Below are positions 15,541 through 23,078 of a stretch of DNA of 58,841 nucleotides, piece by piece (position 1 is the first letter of the stretch; each line of letters starts with the position of its first letter). Made by a program: the position numbers and the translations under genes. The notes under the pieces are model-generated. The model worked only from the letters and a program-made list of their open reading frames with translations. It had not been told where the DNA came from and ran no database searches. The DNA comes from Oerskovia rustica (GTDB lineage Bacteria; Actinomycetota; Actinomycetes; Actinomycetales; Cellulomonadaceae), in contig NZ_JACSQQ010000025.1 in assembly GCF_014836555.1 (NCBI RefSeq), positions 1-58,841 on the forward strand. The letters are read 5' to 3'.

Positions 15541-16566
15541 TTGCGCATCGGTCTGCTCACAGGTGGCGGGGACTGCCCCGGTTTGAACGCGGCCATCAGG
15601 GCCGTCGTCAAGCAGGGGATGGGCGAGTACGGACACACCATCATCGGGTTCCGCAACGGCTGGAAGGGCGTCGTCGACGGCGACATCCTCCCGCTCGGGC
15701 GCCAGGACATCCGTAACGTGCTGCCCGTCGGGGGAACGCTCCTGGGGACAGCCCGCTTCCACCCCCACGCCTCCGACGGCGGGATCGACGCGGTCCTCGC
15801 GACGGTCGAGGCCGAGCGTCTCGACGCCATGATCTGCATCGGCGGCGACGGCACGCTGCACGCTGCGAGCAAGGTCGCGGACGCGGGCGTCAACATCGTC
15901 GCGATCCCCAAGACGATCGACAACGACGTGGAGGGGACCGACCTGTCGATCGGCTTCCACACGGCCGTCAACATCGCGACCGAGGCGATCGACCGCGTCC
16001 ACACGACCGCGGAGAGCCACAACCGCGTCATGGTCGTCGAGGTGATGGGGCGCCACGCGGGCTGGATCGCCGTGAACGCCGGCATCGCCGGCGGTGCCGA
16101 GGTCGTGCTCGCCCCCGAGGACCCGTTCGACATGGACGCCATCGAGAAGTTCCTGCGTCACCGCCACCGTGCGCACGCCAACTTCTCGATCGTGGTCGTC
16201 GCGGAGGGAGCCGTGCCGCGCGAGGGCAGCAGCATGAACTTCACGCAGGAGCTCGGCAAGTACGGCGAGATCATCGCGGGGTCGATCGGTGAGCGCGTCT
16301 CGGCCGAGATCGCCAGGCGCACCGGGTTCGACACACGCCTGACCGTCCTCGGCCACGTCCAGCGCGGCGGGGAGCCGACCCCCACGGACCGCATCCTCGG
16401 CAGCCGGTTCGGCGTGGCCGCGGTCGACGCGATCTCGCGGGGCGAGTCGAAGGTCATGACGGCGCTGCGCGGGGAGAGCGTCGTGCTCGTCCCGCTCGAC
16501 GAGATCGCCGGCAAGGTCAAGCACGTTCCCGCCGAGCTGCTGCGGGTCGCGCACGCCCTGTCCTGA
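15541..16566 (+). CDS. pfkA: 6-phosphofructokinase
   Basis: 341 residues. The TTG at 15541 is preferred because it gives the conserved N-terminus MRIGLLTGGGDCPGLN and has a GAGG site 8 bases upstream; ATG 15490 would add 17 unconserved residues. It phosphorylates fructose 6-phosphate in glycolysis. The phosphoryl-donor motif is GGDGT with Gly104, as in ATP enzymes, while PKTIDND has Lys124, as in pyrophosphate enzymes. This mixed pair is seen in actinobacterial group III enzymes such as the Streptomyces type, which are usually ATP dependent. The active-site Asp is in TIDND, and MGRHAGWIA follows. Confidence 0.95.
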   Translation: MRIGLLTGGGDCPGLNAAIRAVVKQGMGEYGHTIIGFRNGWKGVVDGDILPLGRQDIRNVLPVGGTLLGTARFHPHASDGGIDAVLATVEAERLDAMICIGGDGTLHAASKVADAGVNIVAIPKTIDNDVEGTDLSIGFHTAVNIATEAIDRVHTTAESHNRVMVVEVMGRHAGWIAVNAGIAGGAEVVLAPEDPFDMDAIEKFLRHRHRAHANFSIVVVAEGAVPREGSSMNFTQELGKYGEIIAGSIGERVSAEIARRTGFDTRLTVLGHVQRGGEPTPTDRILGSRFGVAAVDAISRGESKVMTALRGESVVLVPLDEIAGKVKHVPAELLRVAHALS

Positions 16567-16596
16567 CCCTCGTCGCCGCCTCGGCGGCGGATGTGA

Positions 16597-16629
16597 GACG
16601 GCCGCCCGTGGAGCCCACGGGCAGCCGTC
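16597..16629 (+). terminator. Terminator after pfkA
   Basis: Arms GACGGCCGCCCGTGG and CCACGGGCAGCCGTC pair over 15 bp with one mismatch and a three-base loop. Confidence 0.7.
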
Positions 16630-16729
16630 GCACGTCCATGCTCCAGGCCGGGATCGGCACCGGGGGCGGTGGTCGGGCGGGCTTCGACGCGGCGAGCGGG
16701 TGAGAGCGCGTGCACCGGTCCGGCTCCCT

Positions 16730-16759
16730 TTGACCGCGTCGCCTTTCCGTCGATAAGAT
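16730..16759 (+). promoter_or_regulatory. rpsA promoter
   Basis: -35 TTGACC (16730-16735) and -10 TAAGAT (16754-16759) with an 18-bp spacer, followed by a long leader before rpsA. Confidence 0.65.
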
Positions 16760-16931
16760 GTCTGACGGTGCAGTGCGCCTACCGCCCTACCCCCTGCCTG
16801 AGACGTGACGCGTCCGTCGTGTTCGTCGTGGCGGGGCCGTTCCGTGCTCGGAGCGGAGGTCACCGGTGGTGACCACCACAGCAGCATCCCTATCCGAACT
16901 ACTTCCTGTCCGCATCGGAGCATCGAACTCA

Positions 16932-18401
16932 ATGACCATCTCCACCCCCGCGAAGTCCGCACCTCAGGTTGCCATCAACGACATCGGCACCGAAGAGGAC
17001 TTCCTTGCCGCCATCGACGCCACCATCAAGTACTTCAATGACGGTGACATCGTCGAAGGCACGATCGTCAAGGTCGACCGTGACGAGGTTCTCCTCGACA
17101 TCGGCTACAAGACCGAGGGCGTCATCCCCTCCCGCGAGCTGTCCATCAAGCACGACGTGGACCCCGGGGACGTCGTCAAGGTCGGTGACGCAGTCGAGGC
17201 CCTCGTCCTCCAGAAGGAGGACAAGGAAGGTCGCCTGATCCTCTCCAAGAAGCGCGCTCAGTACGAGCGTGCCTGGGGCACGATCGAGAAGATCAAGGAA
17301 GAGGACGGCGTCGTCACCGGCACCGTCATCGAGGTCGTCAAGGGCGGCCTCATCCTCGACATCGGCCTGCGCGGCTTCCTGCCCGCGTCGCTGGTGGAGA
17401 TGCGCCGCGTCCGCGACCTCCAGCCGTACGTCGGCAAGGAGATCGAGGCGAAGATCATCGAGCTCGACAAGAACCGCAACAACGTCGTCCTGTCGCGTCG
17501 TGCGTGGCTCGAGCAGACGCAGTCCGAGGTTCGCTCGACCTTCCTGCAGACCCTGCAGAAGGGCCAGGTGCGCCCCGGTGTCGTCTCCTCGATCGTCAAC
17601 TTCGGTGCGTTCGTGGACCTCGGCGGCGTCGACGGTCTGGTGCACGTCTCCGAGCTGTCCTGGAAGCACATCGACCACCCCTCCGAGGTCGTCGAGGTGG
17701 GCCAGGAGGTCACGGTCGAGGTCCTGGACGTCGACTTCGACCGCGAGCGCGTCTCCCTGTCGCTGAAGGCGACGCAGGAGGACCCGTGGCAGACCTTCGC
17801 CCGTACGCACGCCATCGGTCAGGTCGTGCCGGGCAAGGTCACGAAGCTCGTTCCGTTCGGTGCGTTCGTTCGCGTCGAGGACGGCATCGAGGGTCTCGTG
17901 CACATCTCCGAGCTGGCTGTCCGCCACGTCGAGCTGCCCGAGCAGGTCGTCAACGTCGGTGACGAGGTCTTCGTCAAGGTCATCGACATCGACCTCGAGC
18001 GTCGCCGCATCTCGCTGTCGCTCAAGCAGGCCAACGAGGGCGTGGACCCGGAGTCGGACGACTTCGACCCCGCGCTGTACGGCATGGCTGCCGAGTACGA
18101 CGAGCAGGGGAACTACAAGTACCCCGAGGGCTTCGACCCCGAGACCAACGAGTGGCTCGAGGGCTTCGAGTCGCAGCGCGAGACGTGGGAGTCGCAGTAC
18201 GCGAAGGCTCACGAGCGCTGGGAGGCTCACCGCAAGCAGGTCGCCGAGGCTCTCAAGGCCGACGACGAGGCTGCCACCTCGGGCGAGTCCGCGAGCTCCG
18301 CTGCCACCTACTCCTCGACCCCGGTCCAGGAGGAGGCTGCCGGCACGCTGGCTTCCGACGAGGCGCTCGCCGCTCTGCGCGAGAAGCTCACCGGTAACTG
18401 A
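16932..18401 (+). CDS. rpsA: 30S ribosomal protein S1
   Basis: 489 residues from ATG 16932, the actinobacterial length. Four S1 OB-fold repeats are visible, starting at about residues 37, 122, 208 and 295, each with the pattern G-x-V-x-x-(V/I)...F-G-A-F-V or equivalent (NFGAFVDLGGVDGLVHVSELSW, PFGAFVRVEDGIEGLVHISEL). The two first repeats are more diverged, as in ribosome-binding repeats of the family. A C-terminal tail of about 110 residues is rich in Glu, Ala and Ser. The protein helps mRNA bind the 30S subunit. The long 5' leader could be where S1 represses its own translation; that is inferred. Confidence 0.95.
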   Translation: MTISTPAKSAPQVAINDIGTEEDFLAAIDATIKYFNDGDIVEGTIVKVDRDEVLLDIGYKTEGVIPSRELSIKHDVDPGDVVKVGDAVEALVLQKEDKEGRLILSKKRAQYERAWGTIEKIKEEDGVVTGTVIEVVKGGLILDIGLRGFLPASLVEMRRVRDLQPYVGKEIEAKIIELDKNRNNVVLSRRAWLEQTQSEVRSTFLQTLQKGQVRPGVVSSIVNFGAFVDLGGVDGLVHVSELSWKHIDHPSEVVEVGQEVTVEVLDVDFDRERVSLSLKATQEDPWQTFARTHAIGQVVPGKVTKLVPFGAFVRVEDGIEGLVHISELAVRHVELPEQVVNVGDEVFVKVIDIDLERRRISLSLKQANEGVDPESDDFDPALYGMAAEYDEQGNYKYPEGFDPETNEWLEGFESQRETWESQYAKAHERWEAHRKQVAEALKADDEAATSGESASSAATYSSTPVQEEAAGTLASDEALAALREKLTGN

Positions 18402-18407
18402 TCTCCT

Positions 18408-18425
18408 CCTGGCCTCACGGCCAGG
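18408..18425 (+). terminator. Terminator after rpsA
   Basis: CCTGGCC-TCAC-GGCCAGG, 7-bp stem, seven bases after the stop. A second hairpin (18437-18473) follows and includes a run of ten C residues at 18443-18452. Confidence 0.65.
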
Positions 18426-18532
18426 GTGATGTCATGACGAGGCCCCCCCCCCGCGGGTGGCGGGCCGTCGTCGTCCCCGGGACCGGCTCCTACCCGTCGA
18501 GGGCAAGGGCGAGGAGTGCCGGGGATGGCCCC

Positions 18533-18538
18533 TAGGCT
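18533..18538 (+). promoter_or_regulatory. -10 element for leaderless Nudix mRNA
   Basis: TAGGCT ends 6 bases before ATG 18545; no ribosome site precedes the start. Confidence 0.5.
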
Positions 18539-18544
18539 GTGACG

Positions 18545-19138
18545 ATGCAGTGGACCACCGAGAGCACCCGCACCGCCTACGAGAACCCGTGGATCAGGGT
18601 GCGGGAGGACCGCGTGACCCGGCCTGACGGTGCGCCGGGCATCTACGGGGTCGTCGAGCTGCGATGGCCCGCGGTCTTCGTCGTGGCCCTCACGGACGCC
18701 GACGAGGTGGTGCTCGTGACGCAGCACCGCTACACCACCGACACGCTCTCGATCGAGGTCCCGGCCGGGGCGAGCGACGGTGAGGAGCCCGTCGTCGCGG
18801 CCCAGCGGGAGCTCCTCGAGGAGACGGGGCTCCGCGCCCGGGAGTGGACACGGGTCGGTGGTATGGACGCTCTCATCGGAGTCGCAAGCGCCCCCGAGCA
18901 CGTGTTCGTGGCTCGGGGGCTGACGGGGACGCTGAACCGGCGGGGGGCCAGCGGGAGCGATGCGCCGGACCGCGCGGTGCGGGGGCTGTCGTCGAGCCAG
19001 GCCGAGGAGGGCATCTCGCGTGTCGAGGCCGTGCCGTTCGCCGAGGCGTTGGCGATGATCTCGGCCGGGACCATCCGCGACGGGGAGACCATCGCGGCCC
19101 TCGCTCTCGCCGGGCTGTGGCTGGGCCGCTTCGCCTGA
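18545..19138 (+). CDS. Nudix hydrolase, ADP-ribose pyrophosphatase-like
   Basis: 197 residues from ATG 18545, chosen for the -10 spacing; GTG 18539 is two codons longer. The Nudix box is near canonical, with the REL-x-EE-x-G core in AAQRELLEETGL around residues 85-96. The preceding HRYTTDTLSIEVPAG segment fits the ADP-ribose/nucleoside diphosphate sugar pyrophosphatase branch (cleavage of a nucleoside diphosphate bond with Mg2+). The substrate is not certain. It is convergent with the ABC exporter gene. Confidence 0.85.
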   Translation: MQWTTESTRTAYENPWIRVREDRVTRPDGAPGIYGVVELRWPAVFVVALTDADEVVLVTQHRYTTDTLSIEVPAGASDGEEPVVAAQRELLEETGLRAREWTRVGGMDALIGVASAPEHVFVARGLTGTLNRRGASGSDAPDRAVRGLSSSQAEEGISRVEAVPFAEALAMISAGTIRDGETIAALALAGLWLGRFA

Positions 19139-19149
19139 CCAGGAGCGAG

Positions 19150-21096
19150 TCAGACCGCGACGCTCTCCTCGGCGTCCTGGGGCCCGCGCGCCTCGTCGGA
19201 CGGGCCCGCCGTGTCGCCCGTCGCGAACTGCGTCCGGTAGAGCTCGGCGTAGAGACCACCGAGCCGCAGGAGGTCGGCGTGGGTGCCTGTCGCCACGACG
19301 CGCCCCTGGTCGAGCACGACGATCATGTCGGCCTGGCGGATCGTGGACAGCCGGTGGGCGATGACGAGGGACGTCCGACCGTCGAGAGCGGCGTCCAGCG
19401 CGAGCTGGACCGCCGCCTCCGACTCGGAGTCGAGGTGCGCGGTCGCCTCGTCGAGGACGACGAGGGCCGGCGCCTTGAGGAACAGGCGCGCGATCGCGAG
19501 CCGCTGACGTTCGCCTCCCGAGAGCCGATAGCCACGGTCGCCGACCACGGTCTCGAGGCCGGCGGGCAGGGACTCGACGAGATCGGCGACGTGCGCCTGG
19601 CGCAGCGCCGTCCAGAGCTCGGCGTCCGTGGCGTCCGGCCTCGCGTAGCGCAGGTTGCCGGCGATCGTGTCGTGGAAGAGATGGGCCTCCTGGGAGACGA
19701 CGCCCACGGTGTCCTGCAGCGAGCGCTGGGTGACCTCGCGCAGGTCGCGCCCGGCGATGCGCACGGCGCCGCCCGTGGGGTCGTACATCCGCGTGACGAG
19801 CTGGGAGATCGTGGTCTTGCCCGCACCGGAGGGGCCCACGACCGCGACCATCGCACCAGCGGGGACGTCGAACGAGACGTCCGTCAGGGTGTCGCTGGTC
19901 GGGTCCGAGCTCACGGTCGCGACGGCCTCGAGCGAGGCGAGCGAGACGTCGGCGGCGCCGGGATAGCGGAAGGTGACGTGCTCGAGGGCGAGGGTCGCGC
20001 CGTGGCGAGCGACGTCGTCGGACAGGTCGCGCGCGTCCGGCGCGTCGGTGACCGACGGCTCGAGGTCGAGGACCTCGAGGACGCGCTCGAAGCTCACGAG
20101 CGCGGTCATGACGTCCACCTGGACGTTCGACAGCGCGGTGAGGGGCCCGTAGAGGCGGGCGAGGTAGGCCGTGAGGGCGACGACGACGCCGACCGTGAGC
20201 GTGCCGCGGATGGCCATGACGCCGCCGAGCCCGTAGACGATCGCGACGGCGACCGAGGCGACCGTCGTGAGCGCGACGCGGAACACGGTCGCGTACATGG
20301 CCGAGGTCACGCCGATGTCGCGCACACGGCCGGCCTGCTCGGCGTACGTCGCCGACTCCTGCTCGGGACGGCCGAAGATCTTGACCAGGTGCGCGCCCGC
20401 GACGTTGAAGCGCTCGTTCATCATCTGCGCGGCGTCGGCGTTGAGGGCGTAGCTCTCGCGCGTGATGCCGGCCAGCTTGCGGCCGACCCAGCGTGCGGGG
20501 AGCACGAACACGGGGAGCAGGGCGAGCGCGATGAGGGTCAGCTCCCAGGACATCGAGAGCATCGCGGCGAGCACGAACACGACCGTGAGCAGGTTCGAGA
20601 AGACGTTGGACAGCGTCGAGGTGAACGCCTGCTGGGCACCCAGGACGTCGCCGTTGAGGCGCTGGACGAGGGCACCCGTGCGCGTCCGGCTGAAGAAGGC
20701 GAGCGGCATGCGTTGCACGTGGTCGAAGACCGCGGTGCGCAGGTCGAAGATGAGTCCCTCGCCCACCCGGGCGGAGAACCAGCGCTCGCCGATGCTGAGC
20801 AGACCGGACACGAGCGCGATGCCGGCGACGACGAGCGAGATCTCGACGACGACGTCGACACGGCCGGCCGTGATGCCGTTGTCGATGAGCGACTTGAACA
20901 GGAGCGGGGTCACGGCGCCTGCCGCGGCGTTGAGGGCGATGAGCACGAGGAACACCGCGAGCTGCGCCTTGTAGGGGCGCGCGAAGGCGAGGATGCGTCG
21001 GACCGTGCCGCGGTGGAGCCGCTGCTTGGCCACGGACGAGTCCTGGCGGAAGGTGCGCATGCCGGAGCCGCCACCGAAGGACGAGGGGAAGGACAT
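19150..21096 (-). CDS. ABC exporter, fused membrane and ATPase domains
   Basis: 648 residues from ATG 21096, with a strong AGGAGG site upstream; a much longer open frame in the same phase is not credible because it crosses the divergent MarR gene. Residues about 50-350 form a six-helix type I exporter membrane domain. The ATPase domain has Walker A VGPSGAGKTT, the Q-loop VSQEAHLF, signature LSGGERQR, Walker B LVVLDEATAHLD and the switch His in VIAHRLS. One such half-transporter forms a homodimer that exports lipids, drugs or peptides. A divergent MarR gene shares its promoter region and probably controls it. Confidence 0.92.
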   Translation of the reverse strand: MSFPSSFGGGSGMRTFRQDSSVAKQRLHRGTVRRILAFARPYKAQLAVFLVLIALNAAAGAVTPLLFKSLIDNGITAGRVDVVVEISLVVAGIALVSGLLSIGERWFSARVGEGLIFDLRTAVFDHVQRMPLAFFSRTRTGALVQRLNGDVLGAQQAFTSTLSNVFSNLLTVVFVLAAMLSMSWELTLIALALLPVFVLPARWVGRKLAGITRESYALNADAAQMMNERFNVAGAHLVKIFGRPEQESATYAEQAGRVRDIGVTSAMYATVFRVALTTVASVAVAIVYGLGGVMAIRGTLTVGVVVALTAYLARLYGPLTALSNVQVDVMTALVSFERVLEVLDLEPSVTDAPDARDLSDDVARHGATLALEHVTFRYPGAADVSLASLEAVATVSSDPTSDTLTDVSFDVPAGAMVAVVGPSGAGKTTISQLVTRMYDPTGGAVRIAGRDLREVTQRSLQDTVGVVSQEAHLFHDTIAGNLRYARPDATDAELWTALRQAHVADLVESLPAGLETVVGDRGYRLSGGERQRLAIARLFLKAPALVVLDEATAHLDSESEAAVQLALDAALDGRTSLVIAHRLSTIRQADMIVVLDQGRVVATGTHADLLRLGGLYAELYRTQFATGDTAGPSDEARGPQDAEESVAV

Positions 21097-21152
21097 GGAG
21101 CCTCCTGGGGGTCGGAGGGGAGGTCGGCGGAGGAGGGGCCTCGACGCCGTTA

Positions 21153-21167
21153 GTGAGCCTACCTCAC
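21153..21167. promoter_or_regulatory. Palindromic operator between ABC and MarR genes
   Basis: GTGAG-CCTAC-CTCAC is a perfect inverted repeat. It covers the -10 element of the ABC exporter promoter and lies just upstream of the marR promoter, as expected for a MarR dimer site. Confidence 0.6.
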
Positions 21168-21184
21168 CATGAGTTGGTTCACAA
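21156..21184 (-). promoter_or_regulatory. Promoter of the ABC exporter
   Basis: On the minus strand, -35 TTGTGA (21184-21179) and -10 TAGGCT (21161-21156) have a 17-bp spacer. Its -35 overlaps the -35 of the divergent MarR promoter. Confidence 0.6.
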
Positions 21185-21206
21185 GAGGTCGTCGGACGGC
21201 TAGTCT
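21178..21206 (+). promoter_or_regulatory. Promoter of the MarR gene, leaderless
   Basis: -35 TTCACA (21178-21183) and -10 TAGTCT (21201-21206) with a 17-bp spacer; the -10 ends 7 bases before GTG 21214. Confidence 0.6.
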
Positions 21207-21213
21207 CGTGCCT

Positions 21214-21678
21214 GTGACGACAGACTTCGACGCCGAGAACGCCGAGTTCCTCACCCTGCTGCACGCCGCGATGCGCGCCGTCCGGAGGGAGGCGGGGGAG
21301 CGGCTCGAGCGCGCCCGGACCACGCCCGGGCAGTACCGCATGCTGCGGGCGCTCGACCGCTGCGACGGCCCTCAGCGGCCCGGCGCGCTGGCCGGCATCC
21401 TCGACGTCGCCCCGCGGTCCGTGACGTCCAAGGTCGACGATGCCGAGGCCGCCGGGCTCGTGCGCAGGCTGCCGGACCCGACCGACCGGCGCGCGACCCT
21501 CGTCGAGCTCACCGACGAGGGGCGCGAGACCCTCGCTGCGGTCGCCGCCGAGCGTGAGACGAGCGCGGGCACCCTGCTCTCGCGCCTCGACGCCGACGAC
21601 CGGCACGAGCTCCTGCGCCTGCTGCGCGTCGTGGCGGGGGAGGCCGGTGCCTCCTCGAGGCGTGCGCACGGGGCATGA
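21214..21678 (+). CDS. MarR family transcriptional regulator
   Basis: 154 residues from GTG 21214, chosen because a -10 element lies 7 bases upstream; ATG 21169 would place the start inside the promoter. A winged helix-turn-helix is visible: recognition region LAGILDVAPRSVTSKVDDAEAAGLVRRLPDPTDRRATLVELTDEG, with the wing Asp-Arg-Arg. N- and C-terminal helices would make the dimer. It probably represses the divergent ABC exporter and itself through the shared palindrome. The ligand is unknown. Confidence 0.88.
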   Translation: MTTDFDAENAEFLTLLHAAMRAVRREAGERLERARTTPGQYRMLRALDRCDGPQRPGALAGILDVAPRSVTSKVDDAEAAGLVRRLPDPTDRRATLVELTDEGRETLAAVAAERETSAGTLLSRLDADDRHELLRLLRVVAGEAGASSRRAHGA

Positions 21679-21694
21679 CTGGCAGGATGGACCC

Positions 21695-22312
21695 ATGTTT
21701 CGCGTAGGCCTGACCGGCGGGATCGCAGCAGGAAAGTCCGTGGCCCTCGATCGGTTCGCCGAGCTCGGGGCCTGCGTCATCGACGCCGACGTGCTCGCCC
21801 GTGAGGCCGTCGCGCCCGGCACCGTGGGCCTCGAGGAGGTCGTCCAGGCCTTCGGCGACGGCGTCCTCGCACCCGACGGGTCGCTCGACCGTGCACGGCT
21901 CGGGACCATCGTGTTCGGCGACGACGAGGCGCGGCGCCGGCTCAACGGGATCGTCCACCCGGAGGTCCGTCGCCTGTCGGCCGAGCGCGAGGCCCTCGTC
22001 GCCGCGCGTGACCCGCGCGCCGTCGTCGTGCACGACATCCCGCTGCTCGTCGAGACCGGTCAGGCCGAGTCCTTCCACCTCGTCGCCGTGGTCGTCGCCC
22101 CCGAGGGCGTGCGGCTCGAGCGCCTCGTGACCTCGCGTGGCATGCGCGAGGACGAGGCCCGGGCCCGGATCGCCGCGCAGGCCACCGACGCCGAGCGGCT
22201 CGCGGTCGCCGACGTCACGCTGGACGGCAGCGGCACGCCCGAGGCGCTGCGTGCCGAGGTGGACGCCCTGTGGGAACGCGTCGTGCGCGAGACCGCGGAG
22301 GAGCTCGCATGA
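21695..22312 (+). CDS. coaE: Dephospho-CoA kinase
   Basis: 205 residues from ATG 21695, the last step of coenzyme A synthesis. The P-loop GLTGGIAAGKS is at residues 6-16, the substrate motif is VIDADVLAREAV, and HPEVRR plus VVHDIPLLVETG complete the family signature. The gene starts 16 bases after the MarR stop and overlaps the next gene by an ATGA junction. Confidence 0.94.
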   Translation: MFRVGLTGGIAAGKSVALDRFAELGACVIDADVLAREAVAPGTVGLEEVVQAFGDGVLAPDGSLDRARLGTIVFGDDEARRRLNGIVHPEVRRLSAEREALVAARDPRAVVVHDIPLLVETGQAESFHLVAVVVAPEGVRLERLVTSRGMREDEARARIAAQATDAERLAVADVTLDGSGTPEALRAEVDALWERVVRETAEELA

Positions 22313-22971
22313 CCGTCCTGCTCTCGGGCTTCGAGCCGTTCGACGGCGCCGCGACCAACGCCTCCTGGCAGGCCGTGAGCGCGCTGCGCGACGCGTGGGA
22401 CGGGGCCGAGCCTCTCGTTGCTGTCGAGCTGCCGTGCACGTTCGCGGGAGCGTGGCCCGCCCTGGAGGCCGCGATCGAGGAGCACCGGCCCCGGGTCGTG
22501 GTGGCCGTGGGCCTCGCGGGCGGGACGAGCGCGGTCCGCCTCGAGCGGGTCGCGATCAACGTGGTCGACGCGCGCATCCCCGACAACGCGGGATCGGCGC
22601 CCGTCGACGTCCCCGTCGTGGAGGGCGGCCCGGCCGCCTACTTCACGACCCTGCCCCTCAAGCCGGCGCTGGTCGCGGTGCGCGAGGCCGGGGTGCCCGT
22701 CGCGGTGTCGAGCACCGCCGGGACGTACGTGTGCAACGCGACGTTCTACGACCTCGCGCGCTGGGCCGACGGGCGGGACGACGTGCGTGCGGGATTCGTG
22801 CACGTGCCCGCGGTGGGCGGCCCGGGAGGTTCGTCGCCCGACGGCGGGTCCCTGCCGCTCGCGGCTCACGTCCGGGCGTTGCGGGTCGTCGTGGAGACGG
22901 CGCTGGCCGACCTCGACCGTCGCCTCGCCCCCGAGGCGGCGCGCGCCGTCTCGGCAGGCGCCGAGCACTGA
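22309..22971 (+). CDS. pcp: Pyroglutamyl-peptidase I
   Basis: 220 residues from ATG 22309, overlapping the coaE stop by four bases, so translation is coupled. It removes N-terminal pyroglutamate from peptides in the cytoplasm (peptidase family C15). The N-terminus LLSGFEPFDG is typical. The catalytic triad is visible as Glu in RLERVAIN, Cys in GTYVCNATFYD and His in GFVHVPA. A terminator hairpin follows. Confidence 0.92.
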   Translation: MTVLLSGFEPFDGAATNASWQAVSALRDAWDGAEPLVAVELPCTFAGAWPALEAAIEEHRPRVVVAVGLAGGTSAVRLERVAINVVDARIPDNAGSAPVDVPVVEGGPAAYFTTLPLKPALVAVREAGVPVAVSSTAGTYVCNATFYDLARWADGRDDVRAGFVHVPAVGGPGGSSPDGGSLPLAAHVRALRVVVETALADLDRRLAPEAARAVSAGAEH

Positions 22972-23020
22972 CGGGACGGCGGCCGCGAGCAGGTCCGAGC
23001 GGGCACTGGCCACGCCGGGG

Positions 23021-23064
23021 ACGGCCGAGGCCCTCGGGGGATATCCCCTGAGGGCCTCGGCCGT
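23021..23064 (+). terminator. Terminator between pcp and a convergent gene
   Basis: Arms at 23021-23035 and 23050-23064 pair almost perfectly around GGGGG/CCCC. It may serve both convergent genes. Confidence 0.75.
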
Positions 23065-23078
23065 TCGTCAGCGGGACG

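Larger units (their letters stand above)
16567..16931 (+). other. pfkA-rpsA intergenic region
   Basis: 365 bases with no gene. It holds a terminator hairpin for pfkA (16597-16629), the rpsA promoter (16730-16759) and a 5' leader of about 165 bases. Confidence 0.7.
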
